This document shows, piece after piece, positions 10,210 to 23,300 of a DNA stretch of 64,000 nt (its first letter is position 1; each line of letters begins with the position of its first letter). A model generated the notes under the pieces. The model searched no databases. It was not told where the DNA came from and saw only the letters and a list, made by a program, of their open reading frames with translations. The position numbers were made by a program, and so were the translations under genes. Origin of the DNA: Albula goreensis (lineage: Eukaryota > Chordata > Actinopteri > Albuliformes > Albulidae); assembly GCA_022829145.1 (NCBI GenBank), contig CM040755.1, positions 22,763,563 through 22,827,562 on the forward strand, read 5' to 3'.

Positions 10210-12190
10210 AGCCTGTGAATACACAGTGTGTTTGTGTGTGCATTTGAGTGTGGGCTTCTGGGCCTGTACTCAGTCATTCATGCGGATAATCTCTCTGCTT
10301 TAATTTCTATTATTAAGAACTCCACTGCTTCAGTTACAATCCCACTCTCAAGTACGCAAGCGCTACACATACAGTACTGTACTCTGGCAAATATTCTTCC
10401 TGTGGAGGAAATCATTATTTACTTTTTTTTCTAAGTAAAATTGCTGTCTTATCAGGGTTTTACACAAGAATTTTGTGGACAGGAACTGGACAGAAGTTTC
10501 ACCCAGCCACTTACAAATACAGTATTTTTCTGCTTGTTACCAAAGTGGATATTTCAGGATACAGTGATTTGTGTTTTGCATTTGAGTATTTAAAATAGTG
10601 TGATGGATTTGGGAGTCAAATATACTGGAAGCACAGCAGATGAGAAGTCACAGACTTGTCAGATTTTGTTGAATGAATATTTGTCCAGTGCAGCTGTGAT
10701 TGGGTCATTTCTGTATGGGTTTGTGTGGGCTGGTGCGAACGAAGGCAAAGGCCAGTCATGCACAGGTGCCATTGGCACTGTGGCAGCCCACTCCTCTCTG
10801 CGCCTGTTTCTGGCCTCCACCTGCTGCACAGGTCCTCAGTCTCATGGGCCCTGATCTGCTCCATGTAGAGGAGCTGCAGTCAATCTGCACTGCTCCTTAC
10901 AGCCCCCCCCAACCCCCGGACCCAGACCTAACTGAACAGCCATATACACAATTCAATAAAATGGGAATGATGACAGGTGTAGTTAGAACAGTGAACTGCA
11001 GATTGAGATGCAAAGGCAGAAAATCTGGTCTTGTGACACCAAAAACAGAGGAAATGATAAGCATTTGTCTTAGCTGATGCCAGAACAAACAAAATATACA
11101 AACAAGATCTCACTGTTTTCCGCCTTTTCCTCATACTCTGTTTGTGTGAATACTTTACCCTCTGCAGATAGGCCTGGTCCTCACAGGTTGACTTGAAAAT
11201 GATCTGGGTGATATGTACATATGCAAGTAACCCTATGAAGCTTTATAAAATGCACGTGTAAATATTAATAGTTTAATGCCGTTAAAATTGTCTTCTATAG
11301 TAATAACGTTAGACGAGATTACTTGAAAATAAACCATCAATTAAAATTGCTTGGGGGAATTGTTTTCATCTCATTTGTGCTGTGCTTGTACTGGGGGGAT
11401 AGTAGCTGTGTGCATGCATTTGTAAGTACTTTCCATGTCTACATGTACCATGTAAGCATGAAACTCAAGGTAATGTGCCGTGTCTTTAGTGGGTGACCAT
11501 TATCTCCTTACCGCCACCTGTCTTTTGGGGTGGGGGGGGGATTACTGCAACATGGATGTATCTGTTAGTCCTTAGCATGTAATTATTACTCAAGGTTAGT
11601 AAATGCAACTGGTCGCTCTGAAATAGTAACACCTGCCGGTGTCTGCCTTTGCAACATGAAGTAAATGCAGGACTCTTATCTCATTGCCTAGTTCTTCAGT
11701 AATGGACTTTTACTGAGGAATGTAGATCATTCGTGCCGTTCTCCTATTACAGTACCCGGTGGACAAAGAAGTCACAGTTTTAGGGCAGCAGCTTCATGCT
11801 GTTTCTCCTGGGATATTTATGCCATTAGCAATGTTTATTAAATCAAGTATTATATATGCCTTTCCTCTAATACATCAAATGTTACTCGCAGACAGTCAAT
11901 AAAAATGATATATAATATATGAATGCATCAGTTTAAAATGACAAAGTGTGGCAAAATTATGTTTTCAAAATAAATTCATTTTTTGAATAACTTCTTTATT
12001 TTTAGGCATATAGATTTCAGCAATATTATGCAAACGTCAGCTTTTCAGCAGATAGCCTTAAAGAGATGGGATGGGTGAAATGGCACTAAATATTATCAAC
12101 ATATATATTTCTAATTTTGTCTGCTAAGAATTTAAGTCACAATATGTCTGCATTTTGACACTTTGCTTTATTGGGAAAAACAAAATATGG
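10207..12190. other. Non-coding stretch
   Basis: No supported gene. A frame at 10700-11077 runs through a moderately GC-rich patch (10590-11080) but shows no clear splice pair or recognisable domain. A G-rich run (GGGGTGGGGGGGGG) lies at 11527-11540. From 11800 the sequence is very AT-rich. Confidence 0.35.
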
Positions 12191-15100
12191 AAGCAATTGT
12201 AACACTCAAAAAGACTGCAGGGGTTAAACGCTGACCGCTCTCCATTTTGTTGCTTAACATGTTACAATTCCCTAGCCAAAACAGAATTCCATCTTTGGAA
12301 AGAAATATAAGTTCTTAGTTTTGCTAAGCCTGGCAAGCTTTTGCTTCCAAGAGCAACTTTCCAATGGAAACATTGCAAAAGCCATAGGGGGTTATCGGTC
12401 CTTTATTTTAATATAATCAATCAAAATAACACCAAACAAAGCATTGTTTATCAGCATATCTTCAGCTTCATCAACATTATGAATATTATGCTCACACTGG
12501 AGAATGTTATTTTTATTCTTTGGCTGTACAGACTTAACAGGTTGGCTGGCTGGAGCTGAATCACATTTTTCTTTGACTTGCTGTTGTATTCTCTGGTAAT
12601 TAATTTTATTTAAAGCAGATTGCTGTAACTAGCCAGCTAAGATTAACATCAAGTTTGTGTCTGAGAAAATTTTAAATATTAAATGTCAATTAAATCTTTC
12701 ATCACTTGTATGTGAGTGAAAACATGCAAGTCTCATATAACTAAACATAAATAGCAATAGCCATTATGCTTAAAGGGATTTTGTAGTGAAAGCCTGCTGC
12801 ATATGTTTGTGTTTTAAATGCTGAACAAATTTGCACCCTTACATGTCTCTGGTGGGACAGTGTTTCAACTGAGAATACAAGGCACTTGTGTCCTTTCCCT
12901 GAATTAATTCTTCTTCGGTCTTGAGTGCCTTAGCCAGTTCCTGGACATCGCATATTTGTTAATGTTGTAGATAGTTAAATATATTCATGTTAATATGTAC
13001 ATGTATTTATCCTTTAAGATATTATATTTTAGTATATATTATAGCAATATTTAGTACTGCTATGGCAGCTTCCTCAGGGGATGCCCTTTTCACTTTGAGG
13101 CAGTAGAACAGATGAATGAATGAGTGCACGGTGTTTACTTTATCCATGTTCAGTCTGCATGGCCATGGCAGACTGTCATAAGCTACACACACCCACGTAG
13201 ATGCAAGTGTTTGTTCTCTATGAGCAAGCTGCATGGTTGTCAGGTTCCATGGTCTTCAGGAGATGGGGAAGAAAAGGACACAATTCTTTAAATAACATCA
13301 TCTAATATACTGAAATCCAGGGTATGAATGAGAAGTATGAGAATTTTTTTATGTGCCAAAAAAATTGATGACTATCAGTGTTGTTTTATATCCTGAATTC
13401 CTGCTTAATAGTGCACACCTGGTTTGGCCAGCTTTGACAGCAGATTTGTGGGGTAAATCATTAAGTCAATCCAACTGAAGTAACTGAAAGGAAATAAGAT
13501 AAAATAGTAAGTTACTGCTATTGAAACTGCACATCCTGCACAACTTATGGCGTACCCACATGGATAATTGGCCTTTTTCAGTGGTGTTGATTGGTACAGA
13601 ATTATATGGTACAGCAGGAGAGTAGAGGGTAATAAGCAGGGTGAGTCTGAGGCAAGTTCCTCTTCAGCATGCAATAGGCTAGCCAAACAGCTGCATGTGA
13701 GGCAGAGGACTGTGCACACAGACATCTAAAGTCATTTGGTGGCCATTTTGAAAAAGGCCAAAGCTGTAAACACATACACAGGTGCCTGCACAAAGCACCA
13801 TACACACATATATGCACATGTAGCCTCACATTCAGATAAAGCACATGTATTTTCAGTCAAAGAAGTGTTCACTTCTAGACATGCACATGTATGAACACTG
13901 CTAAAATGAAATTGTATTCTCAGTATTACAAATGTAAATTCAAACAATAACTGCTATTTTGATGGTTTTAAGATCAATTTTCTTACCTAACAACTTATCG
14001 GCAAGAGTACTGTTCTCAATATTCATTATTTTATGACATGGTGTCTAGTAAAATGTATTATCCTGTTTGCAGATTATTGTGCTTTTATAAGCCAATCTTT
14101 CTCAAATCATCTATATTTTTTCTTATTTTTAATGTCTTATAAATATATGAATCATATTGAAACATAAATGCTGTGCATGTATACAGATGAATGTGTCAGC
14201 ACACATAGAAAGGGAAAACAAAGGAAAAAAAATGCATGTCTACTCACATACGCACATACACACACAAACACGAAAATAAATATACTGACTTGAAAGGGGT
14301 TTTAAGAAGAGGTCTCAACAGAGGAGATGAAGAATCTCTCAGGTCCCTCAAAATAGATATTCTCAGCACCCCTCCCTTGAATGATAGGATATTGAATAAA
14401 ATACAGATTTTTCTCGGTTTAAACAAAATCAGAATAACACACATACAAATGTTGCATTTTTTGTCTGAAATACATTTCTTGAGATCCCCCCCCCCCCATT
14501 GTTTACCACTAACTTTGTACTTTGTGTTGGAATATATTGCCCCTGTTTTCCCATGTTTACTTTCATCTGGAGCCCTTTGCTGCTTTACTTCAGTATCTCT
14601 CCCCTGTGCGCCACATTAAATGGTCCCCATTGCTCAAAGGAATTGTTTGCAGGCAGTAAAGTTCCGTCCTTTCAGAGGACTGCCTCTGTGTGTCACAGAG
14701 CTGCTCCTTAACTCCTTCCCACAAACAAAAACCTTGGATTGGTCTTGTTATATGTGTGTGCCTTCTATATGTATATGACAAATCAAATGCATGGTCCTTT
14801 GTTTGTGTACATACTGCATATACCCAAGTACATTCGTTATTTAATGACCACTCTAGAGTGAACAATGGGGTCCTGTCAACTTGAGCTGGATGAGGTGAAA
14901 TTCACCTACTTTATAGTCCCTCACCAACAGGTGCCAGCTTTTCATTCTCTCTATCCCTCCTTCTTCAGCTCTCTGTCTCACTCTCTCCCTTTTAAATGCA
15001 TAAAATATGTGTTGTGTTCAGCTAACAGAATACATGCAAGGTGTACGTTTAGCAAGCAATTATTGTAACTATGTTTAATGGCTGCTGTAATTTTTCATCA

Positions 15101-15369
15101 AACTGTCCCAATTTTCCCCTGCCATGGTGAAAAAGCCATTATTTTATTAAACCTGTCTCACATCCAGGGACATCCACAATAATGATGATTTCATAATAAC
15201 CTTGAGAAAAAAGACACTAAATATGTTCATTTGAGTGCTGGGCTTGGCGTGCTCTTTCAAAAACATTTTCAGGCAATCGTGCTGCCATTACAAGACAACA
15301 GCTCACCCCCTGATATGTGTTCCAATTTAAGAATAAAACCAAATCACATTAATACCACATTAAGAGAGG
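12191..15369. other. AT-rich non-coding stretch
   Basis: No gene is supported. A run of 13 C lies near 14487-14499. A moderately complex patch at 15160-15370 (ATTATTTTATTAAACC, CATAATAACC) leads into the next candidate element. Open frames such as 13405-13725 lack splice sites and domains. Confidence 0.35.
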
Positions 15370-15775
15370 AATTAAATTTGGGAGGTGAAATGTTTTGAAG
15401 GATTGGTGCCGATGGGGGTAGGGAAATTTAAATGGTGTGGAAGAGCAGCTGTGGTGAAGGTGAGGAATATTTCAAATAAGAATAATATCATCACAGAACA
15501 ATTTGCAGCTTTTTATAGGGGCGGCCCACTCGCTGAGGTAGCTGTCACAGGCCTCCATGTGACACAATACAAATGCTCCGGCCCTCACACCCACGGAAAA
15601 ACACCACGTCTGATATTTCATCCTTGTCGTTTTATTAAAAATTTAAACAGTTTTGCATCTGCGACAAATACATACCGGCCAATTTTCCTGACGCCTGGCG
15701 AAGATGTGACGGAAGAGATGGAGCAGGAAACAGGAAAGGGCTGGCGAGGAGGCTGGAGAGAGCGCTTGTGATGCT
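15370..15775. promoter_or_regulatory. Candidate conserved non-coding element with an open frame
   Basis: Complex sequence rich in unbroken words: CTTTTTATAGGGGCGGCCC, GCCTCCATGTGACACAATAC, TCGTTTTATTAAAAATTT, CATACCGGCCAATTTTCC. A plus-strand frame of 128 codons crosses it (15385-15771) but has no acceptor or donor at useful places and no recognisable domain. I therefore prefer a non-coding element. CpGs persist throughout, unlike the flanks. Confidence 0.4.
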
Positions 15776-15836
15776 TTATTATATTTCACATGTGAATTCG
15801 ATAAACGTGAAGAATGCATTTGCTGTGTTGTTGTTG

Positions 15837-15861
15837 TTTTTTTTTTTTTTTTTTTTTTTTT
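15837..15861. repeat. Poly(T) run, 25 bases
   Basis: Uninterrupted T25 on the plus strand directly after a (TTG)n stretch. It could be the poly(A) tail of a minus-strand retroposed copy, but no element is recognisable beside it. Confidence 0.85.
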
Positions 15862-18839
15862 AAGAAACCTATTATATTAGCAGGGCTAAGAGGCTGGCCT
15901 TAGATTTGTGTATGCATGATTCTTGGATGGGGGGGGTTTTTAGACCTGACAGTGATGCTATAAGTCATAAGTGTTTGCACTGGATTATCTCCTCATAATT
16001 TTACATCTTATTAATATTACTCATAATGTGACTACTCTTTACGACTGCTTTACTATGTCCATGCATTGTATTTTAAAGAAAATTGCCGGATCATGTCCAT
16101 TTAATAGTTTCCTTACTTCTCCTAAAAATATTTTTTTTTTAGCTCTGTTGGAATGCCATTTTATTAATTTATTAATTTTAGTTTTTTTTCTCCTTCCTTT
16201 CATTTCATGCATGTACCACTTTTTTCCGTGGATATGGACTATCCTCCATTGGTGGGTTGCACCAGTCTCTGTCTCCTTCTGTATTTCCAATGATGTACAT
16301 TATCTTTCTCTACATGAATACACACACACACACACACACGCTTTACTGAACTTTGACTGGAGCATCAATATCCATGTCAGCAGTCTGACATTGGCCAACC
16401 TACATCAATAAACATTGCCAGGGTTTTCTGGGGCTGAATAATTTATAGTGCGCAATGAGCAGCTATATTTTGTGGAAACCCAACCCTGTCTGGGGGCTCT
16501 TGTTGCTTGTATGTTTGTCTCGGATCTTGGAAAGGAGAAAAAAAAATAAGCCTTTTTCCCTCCGTCCAACATCATCAGAGAATTTATGCATCATCCTCAA
16601 TGATTGCCTAATCTGCTGACTTGGTGAATGGGGGGCGGTCACCACCCAGCTTCCTGTACCAATCAAGTGGACACCATCCTTTTCAACATTTCAAGCATTC
16701 CAATCTAACTCCCTTCACCGAAGACCAAAAACATAGGCAATGATTTTAGTAACAGCTTATGTATCATGTTCTCTGTGTGTTTCTATGTGTGTGTGAGTGT
16801 ATCCATTTAATCAAAATGGATTTTAGTCTTTTAAGCAGCCTATGCCATTTTATTTTAGGACAAAAAAAACAACATTCCAGGGGACATGTCCACCTCTCCC
16901 CAATAAAATATAACATACCTAAAGCAACTTGTCTTGTGACATGAAATCTGTTTTGATTTAATTGCACATGCCCTTGACGAGATGAAGGACATTTGCCTGG
17001 GTCTCCGCGTGGCTAATTAAAAAAAAATTTAACGAAAAGGTTATTGCTTTTTTTTAGTTTACCTGGCTAGACTCATAACTACCCAGAAATGCTTTGCTGC
17101 TGTTCCATTTTATGTTCAACATTGACACGACTTCAGTAAACGGTTTTTGACTCTAGCTTATGAACACTTTTATTTCCTTATTTTGTGTGTAAGAACAGCC
17201 TGTTCTCATATGCACATTGCTGGTACCTACTGTGCTGCTCTCTGTAGCGGTCTTCTGGGGTGTATATTTACTTGATAACAATATCAAAAGTTCTATTTGA
17301 ATTGTGATATTTGTGTTGCTGTGGTACAAGTGGAATAAACCACCTCAACCCAAGCTTTTTATATGTACACAGTTCCATATATACACAACTTTACTTCATT
17401 GTCTCAGTCTGTATCTGTTCCCACAGGCATACAAGCACACACACACAGAAGCATGTGCGCGCTCTTCCACAGAATACCTGGATTGTCATGTTCTTTTCCT
17501 CTTAGAATAAGAATACATACCAGAATTGACAAAATAGTGGAAACACTAAAAACATGAATTTCCTACAAAGGAGTTTGGCTTCCCTTCCTAGTGCTTTAAG
17601 GACAGATTAAGTCTTGGAATATAAATGTTGTTGTATGAATTTGAACTGCAATATTGACTATCCAGCTCTTTCAAACATGAAGGAGGTGTAAATTTTCTTC
17701 CCACACAATGTTCCATAACTTCCCATAAAAATATGTTATGTTTTGAACTAGTGATTGGGAGGAGGTATGGAAGGTCTTTGACTTTATCCTGGTGTTCCAA
17801 AAAAGTAAAAATATTTTTAAACACCCCCATATGCATGCCCTTTTTATACACCATGGCTATATTCCTGTTTTTAACATTACATATTTTCACAGAATGTTTT
17901 GCCATTTTTTGTATTGATAGTGAAAAATGTGTCAATCAAAAAACAAAATTGATTATAAAAACAGAATCTCCTGATGTAAAGAAATTTGAAAACAATGTGT
18001 GTGTAATTTATCATAAAATATCCTTTGTTGTCATTTTGTAATTTTTCAGTTGGTATTGTTGATTTATGTTTCCAGAGTAATTGTTCTGTATGTGTTTCTC
18101 ACTCATTATTGATATTTAACATATTTGAACTTTAGCACTCAATTTAAGGTACTTTAGTACTGCACGTTGCAGATAGCATTTTGTTTTCATTGACTTTGCA
18201 TGTTGTTGTTTCAGCTTAACAAAAAAAAAAACATACTAGGGGAAAGATGACCATGAAATACAACCTGTGGGGGTGATTTTCTTTATAGAAAATACTTTTA
18301 TTTGAGACAGTCAGGGTTGAAATGACATTCAGAAAGTTATACAACTAAGGGAATTAATTAGTTGTTTGTGGTGTCTTAAAATGACACTGTCATATTAGCA
18401 TATTTGCCACAGTGTCCAGTCTGAGGAATGTATCTGTAGACCAGGCTGACAGGTGAGGTAGTCCTGCATCTGTGTAATCCTGCCCTGAGTTGGTTTCAGC
18501 AGCTGTCTGACTCATCAAAGCTGCTCAAGTCGACATCGAGCACTCTCACTTCATTTATTGTTTCCATTATCATAATTTACCAGTCTGACACCTTTTTTTG
18601 GTTTCATTTCACCTTCGTATGTATGTTTTTTTTTTATTCAGGGACTTATCTTACAGTCAGTATATGTCAGGAGTGCCTTTTCCTTTGAATGACATCATAA
18701 CTTGTTTTCTCTGAAATCTTGTTATGAAAGCCACAATTAATGAGGTCCAACCTTCATGTAACACCTACTTTTCATTTTTCATCAGTCTACAAAAAAGGAA
18801 AAAAATCAAATTAAAGGTGTAAAAAGAGAATACGTGACA
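15862..18839. other. Non-coding stretch
   Basis: No gene supported. A (CA)n repeat lies at 16320-16339. The 16420-16720 portion (GGCTGAATAATTTATAGTGCG, CAATGATTGCCTAATCTGC) is complex and may be a weak candidate element. The rest is AT-rich with several homopolymer runs. Confidence 0.35.
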
Positions 18840-19200
18840 AGCTGAAGAAAACGCTCAATTTAATAGTAATTTGAAAGGGAGAGACAAAAAAGAAATAGAG
18901 AGGGAACAGGGAGATGGCATATGCACTTTTCAAAGGGCTTTAGTTGCTGTGCATTGTGAGTTATTCTGGGGTGGGGGGCTGGTAAAGACAGGCGCCACAT
19001 GGAGAGGCGAACAAAGGCACGATGCAGCAGCTTGCCCTGGAGAATTATCCCTGAATAAAAAGTCAAATCGTTGTTGTTGTTGTCTTGCACTGCAGCTCTC
19101 CTCTTTGTGTCGAGGAGGAGAGTGCAGTACACATCCTGAACTTCTCATCATGGCAAGAGTGAGGGTGCGTGATGTAAGATAGAGAGAGTGTGTATGTGGG
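18840..19200. promoter_or_regulatory. Weak candidate regulatory island
   Basis: Complex patch with GCTCAATTTAATAGTAATTTG near 18853 and a moderately GC-rich continuation, between AT-rich flanks. Two overlapping frames on opposite strands are open, which argues against a specific coding reading. Confidence 0.25.
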
Positions 19201-19499
19201 TCTGCCCTATGGGGGGGGGGTTACTCTTCATTAGCACGGTGAGAATGCCTGGAGGCTTTGGAAGAAGAGGTGGCTGGGGGTTTCTTATGGAAATTGACCA
19301 GTTCGCTCTAACTGTTGGCCTGGTGTAGGCCTTTGAAGTGAACTGTTCAACACTTGTGCCGTCTTTGTTCTTGGTAATTGCCTAAATGATCTCTGTGGAG
19401 TGTGTGGGCCTGGTGCAACAACTGAACTAATCCAGGGCAATCTACAGCTTCCACAGAAAGAAAAGCCTGTCTTTGTGCCAGCCTCCCCCTCCTCTGCCC

Positions 19500-19556
19500 T
19501 ATCCTAACCCCACCCCCCAGGCCCCCAAGCCCCCCAAACACCCCCTGAACCCCCCA
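19500..19556 (-). other. C-run cluster (minus-strand G-quadruplex / i-motif candidate)
   Basis: Six runs of four or more C occur within 48 bases: 19508-19511, 19513-19518, 19522-19526, 19530-19535, 19541-19545 and 19550-19555, separated by 1-5 bases. On the minus strand this fits the four-G-run, short-loop definition of a G-quadruplex in several registers. It borders the GC-rich island that follows. Confidence 0.6.
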
Positions 19557-19559
19557 ATT

Positions 19560-20560
19560 TTGTTTCAGCTCTTTATTAGGAGTGCATGGTTGGGGGGGCT
19601 CTCTGCTTGTTGTTCAGTTGAAAGCTGTGTATGTTCCCGGAGCTTAGCCACACGCCTGACCCCTCCCCTACACCCCCCCATTTCTCCATTGATATGGAAA
19701 TAAACAGAAGCTCCATTTGCAAATCTTGGAGGAATAATTAGTCCGGAGCACTTAGCAACAACAACAATAATACACGCCCCTGATCCACGATGAGCTGGCC
19801 TCTCTTTGTCATTTAACCTGCCGCTGGCAATCGGACAAGCCCCCAGTGATTGAAGGAGGCGTGTGAGGGGGCCGGGGGGGGAAGGCTGCAGATTTATGTA
19901 CAGTGAAGGGCTGCTGGAGCCTCCCCAGTGTCTCAGCTGCTCCTGCCCAGGGAACCCAACAGCAGGGCAGTCCACGAGGCTGTCAGTATTTCCGGGCAGG
20001 TTACGCCACAGGGTTGAGTTTTCGGAAACGTCTACCCTTCCAAGTTCAAGTGCTGAGGGGCGAGCGCTAAACCCTTGTTCAAGTTCAAAAAAGAACCAGC
20101 CCAGATCAGCAGGAGGCAACTGGAGTTCCACTCGTATGGGGCATGCAGAAGGAGAAAGAGAGAGAGTGGGAAAGAGGGAGGGAGAGAGAGGGAGAAAGAG
20201 GGGAGAGTTTTTTAAGAGAAAGCCACAGCTGCCATCCACAAGGAAATGGTGGAAAAAATGAAACCTTGCATTACAAGGATACAATTCAATAGCACTTTAG
20301 GCAGGAGATCATTAAGCACATTTACATAGAGTGCACAAAGGGCTTCAAAAAGCGGTGCGTGTGTCATGTCAGGACTGTGGTGCTGAGCGCACTGCAGAGA
20401 CCCCCTCCTGCTGCCCTGGGACCAGCCCGGTAGCGGGATATCAGGTAGACTGAGGTCCCCTATAAAAGCGGCCCCTATGAATTATAAATTATAGGCCACT
20501 GGAGTCACAGCCTGTGGGATCGAGGGGGTCCGGAGGGGTGGGGGCAGGAGGGGGGGGTGT
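19560..20560. promoter_or_regulatory. Large GC-rich candidate regulatory island
   Basis: The longest GC-rich island in the window. It contains GGAGGAATAATTAGTCCGG, CCTGATCCACGATGAGC, GTCATTTAACCTGCCGCTGG and CCCAGTGATTGAAGG. Near 20474-20495 is an imperfect palindrome (CCTATGAATT / AATTATAGG). A TATAAAAG box is at 20461-20468, and a four-run G-quadruplex motif at 20524-20557. A 239-codon minus-strand frame (20284-19565) crosses it but has no splice signals or domain and is explained by stop-poor GC-rich sequence. An enhancer, or a promoter of an unseen transcript, is the likely role. Confidence 0.42.
20150..20212. repeat. Purine (GA-rich) tract
   Basis: GAGAAAGAGAGAGAG-type sequence of about 60 bases within the larger island. 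Confidence 0.7.
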
Positions 20561-21289
20561 GGTTGCCTGTTCCGGGAACAAAGGATTGAGCTAAGGTGGG
20601 AGGGGGTCATGAATGGGGTTCAGTGGGGGAGGGAGTTTTGGTGAAGGACAGTGGACCTGATATACTATTTTTTGTCTTTTTTGATAGACCATTTGAATTC
20701 ATGCACATCGCTTGTGCCTGCTCATTGTGTTTGTATTCTTGGGAAAGTCTCGCCTCAGTGATGCTGAATTGTGCACAGGTCCATAAAGAGAAACAGACTA
20801 GTGTGAAATACAGTAAGCATGTCAGGGGGTGGGAGATTTTCAGGAAGAACTTTGTCATAGGAAAATCGAAGCAGTGATGTTGAGTGCCCGTAAGAAACCT
20901 TTCACATAATCACCACTCACAGTGTGAATCTAAGTGTATTAATAGTTTTAGAAAATGATACATTGTGTAGCCCCTGTAGGCTCAAATGTATTCATATTCA
21001 GCTCTCAACCTGTCTGTGGTGATTGGCATGCATGTCTGTGTTTGAGTGTGTTTCTGTGTTTTGAAGAGGAGAAGACCCCCTCCATTTATTGGAGAGAATT
21101 TCTTGGTGGTGTGCTTGTGTATGAGCTGGTGGGGGGTGTGTGGGCGCTGGTGGGCACAGTCCGGTGTCACACCATGGGCCAGCAGGTTCTGAGGCTGGGC
21201 CATTCAGGTCGCCATGATGGAATGGAAATATAGTTTTTTTTTCTTCTCTGTTTGGCAGTGCTGATGAAAGGTTGATTGATATGGTGTCA
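20561..21289. other. Non-coding stretch
   Basis: No gene supported. G-rich up to about 20640, then ordinary sequence; 21100-21150 is GTG-rich. Confidence 0.35.
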
Positions 21290-21715
21290 GGCGCTCCATG
21301 ATGGATTAAATTGCGAGCGCAGACGGCTGTGGCCCTGGCCAGTCATGGCTGTTGCTGTCTCTTTGTGAGCCTGCGCCACGGCGGCTTTAATAAAATGTGA
21401 TTTTCGCAGCTCTGGATCACGCGGGTCACATCTCCGTCTTTCTCTTCCTCCCTCTCTCTCTCTCTCCTTCTTCCCCTCTCCCGCTCTCCTTCCCTTCCTC
21501 TCTTAACTGCCTGACTTCCATTTAGTTTGAGGAGGCACAAGTGATTCTTTATTGGATGAAATTGCGGCCGCATTGGATAAAGTGTTAGAGCGCTGAGCCA
21601 TCTATCACCATCGCTGCCTCGCTCCCATTTCCTCTTAAAAGAAAAGAATAAAAAAACCAAAAAAATCACATTGACAGCTCGCAAGGGTGTTTGAGAGGTC
21701 TGGAAATGAACCATG
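21290..21715. promoter_or_regulatory. Candidate conserved non-coding element
   Basis: CpG-bearing complex sequence: GGATTAAATTGCGAGCGCAG, GGCGGCTTTAATAAAATG, GATCACGCGGGTCACATC, GAAATTGCGGCCGCATTGG and GAGCGCTGAGCCATCTATC. A CT-rich tract (21430-21500) divides it in two. Several CpG words plus TTTAATAAAA are unlike the surrounding AT-rich, CpG-poor DNA. No coding exon is apparent. Confidence 0.42.
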
Positions 21716-23059
21716 GAGCATGGAAATACTGAGGTTTACCTGCATTCAGAGACGCCTAAGCACACTGCTTTTACCTGCATGCCTCCCACCTTTGAAGATT
21801 CAGCTGCCATTTCATGATCCACAGCATACACTTACCTGACCTGAAAATCTTGTTCAAAGCAGTGACAGGAGGATTCTGTTTATTTACAGAAACTTCCTCT
21901 GCCTTCTTACCCAAAGTCTGAGACCCTAGCACTAGTGTTCTATCAAGCATTCTTAAAATGTTGACTCCATTTGCATCCCCACTTCAACAACTGCTTATTG
22001 AACTGTAGCCTGTTTTTAAACTCACAACTTCTAGCTCAAACTTCAGTGGACCTTTAGAATTCTTCACTACACAGATCATAACAACTGGAATGATGCAGAG
22101 TCAAACTAATTGAGACTCTTTGAGCATATATGCGATCAGACTTAAGTTTTTTTAGGGCATCAGCTGTTCCGTTTTAGAATGAAAATAGCACTTTCCTAAG
22201 GGCATGTGTGTTTGTCTCCAATAAAGTAGGAAATACTGAAAGAAATGCATGTTGTAAAGCCAAGTCCACCTTTGTCATCTAGCCCAATTAAAGAGCTGAA
22301 GATTGTCAGCTCAAAATTGTGGAGTTAGACAGAAAGCATATTTTATACATTTTCACCTGCCTGTTTAATATGATATTAACAGTCCCTGCATGGAAACTGA
22401 CCACAACTACCACAGTAAATAGGCAACAACAAATAGTGCCTTTTAGCAAGACAGATGATCAGAGAGCTCATTGCACTGTGTTACAGTATCTTTTTGCATT
22501 CACTTCCTGCGTCAGACTGAAGTATTTTGACAACAGCTCTTGAAAGGTGTGTTTTAGAGAAGAAATACAAACAAACCAAACCCCAGCGTTTGGCTACCAT
22601 CTAGATGGCCACAACCTGGTTATTCCAGCATTCGATAAAAATTGTTTTTGAACAGAGTTTTCAAACTCAGGTACAGTGCAGACAGGGCCTGAAAGATTGA
22701 TCTGTCTGCCTGCAGCTATTCTCTCCCTGGTCCACATTTGATAAATGTCCCCTCAGGTCTGAGGCACTGACCACACTGGCAGCCCTCCTGTACTCCTACT
22801 ATTCAAACCAGTGATTGTTTACACCTGACCTTGCGGATACCTCTCACATGTATCTTTCCTTTACCCCATTCAACACTAATATGCACTGCCTATAGCCTCC
22901 CTGCAGCACGGATTAGTACCTATCTAATGGCCAAACAGTAGATTTAGCTTCAAGTATTGCCGCAGATATGTAGAAATATAAAATATTTGGAGAAGAAGGG
23001 AAAAAAAACTATTGGGATAAATTAGGAAATGGCAGAAATTCCTGAAACCTTTTTTTTTT
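21716..23059. other. Non-coding stretch
   Basis: No gene supported. Minus-strand donor-like words (ttacctg / cttacctgac) occur at about 21738, 21773 and 21833, but no open exon with an acceptor could be paired with them. Confidence 0.35.
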
Positions 23060-23300
23060 TTTCAAAAATGAGTACCAGACAACCCAGATCTGCTCTCCAG
23101 TATGCCAGAGTCTCTTCTGAACCTCTTCCCCAAAAACGTGTCACTGGATGGAGTTTTCCTGAGGCTGTACGCAGCAGCCAGCCAGCTACGCTCGAGCTTT
23201 AATAAATGATGACAGAGATGGAGAGACGGAGAGACGGCACTTATCGGCCCGTTCAAAATGGCCTAATGAGACCAGGAAGAAGCCTCAGAAAACCCCAGAA
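23060..23300. promoter_or_regulatory. Weak candidate regulatory island
   Basis: Complex patch with CTCGAGCTTTAATAAATGATG and CACTTATCGGCCCGTTC. A minus-strand frame (23256-23062) is open without splice support. Confidence 0.25.

Noticed and set aside
10043-10277. Two TH-repeat minus-strand frames
   Set aside because: Pure translation of a GT microsatellite.
15385-15771. 128-codon plus-strand frame
   Set aside because: Overlaps a complex candidate enhancer, has no fitting splice sites and no recognised domain.
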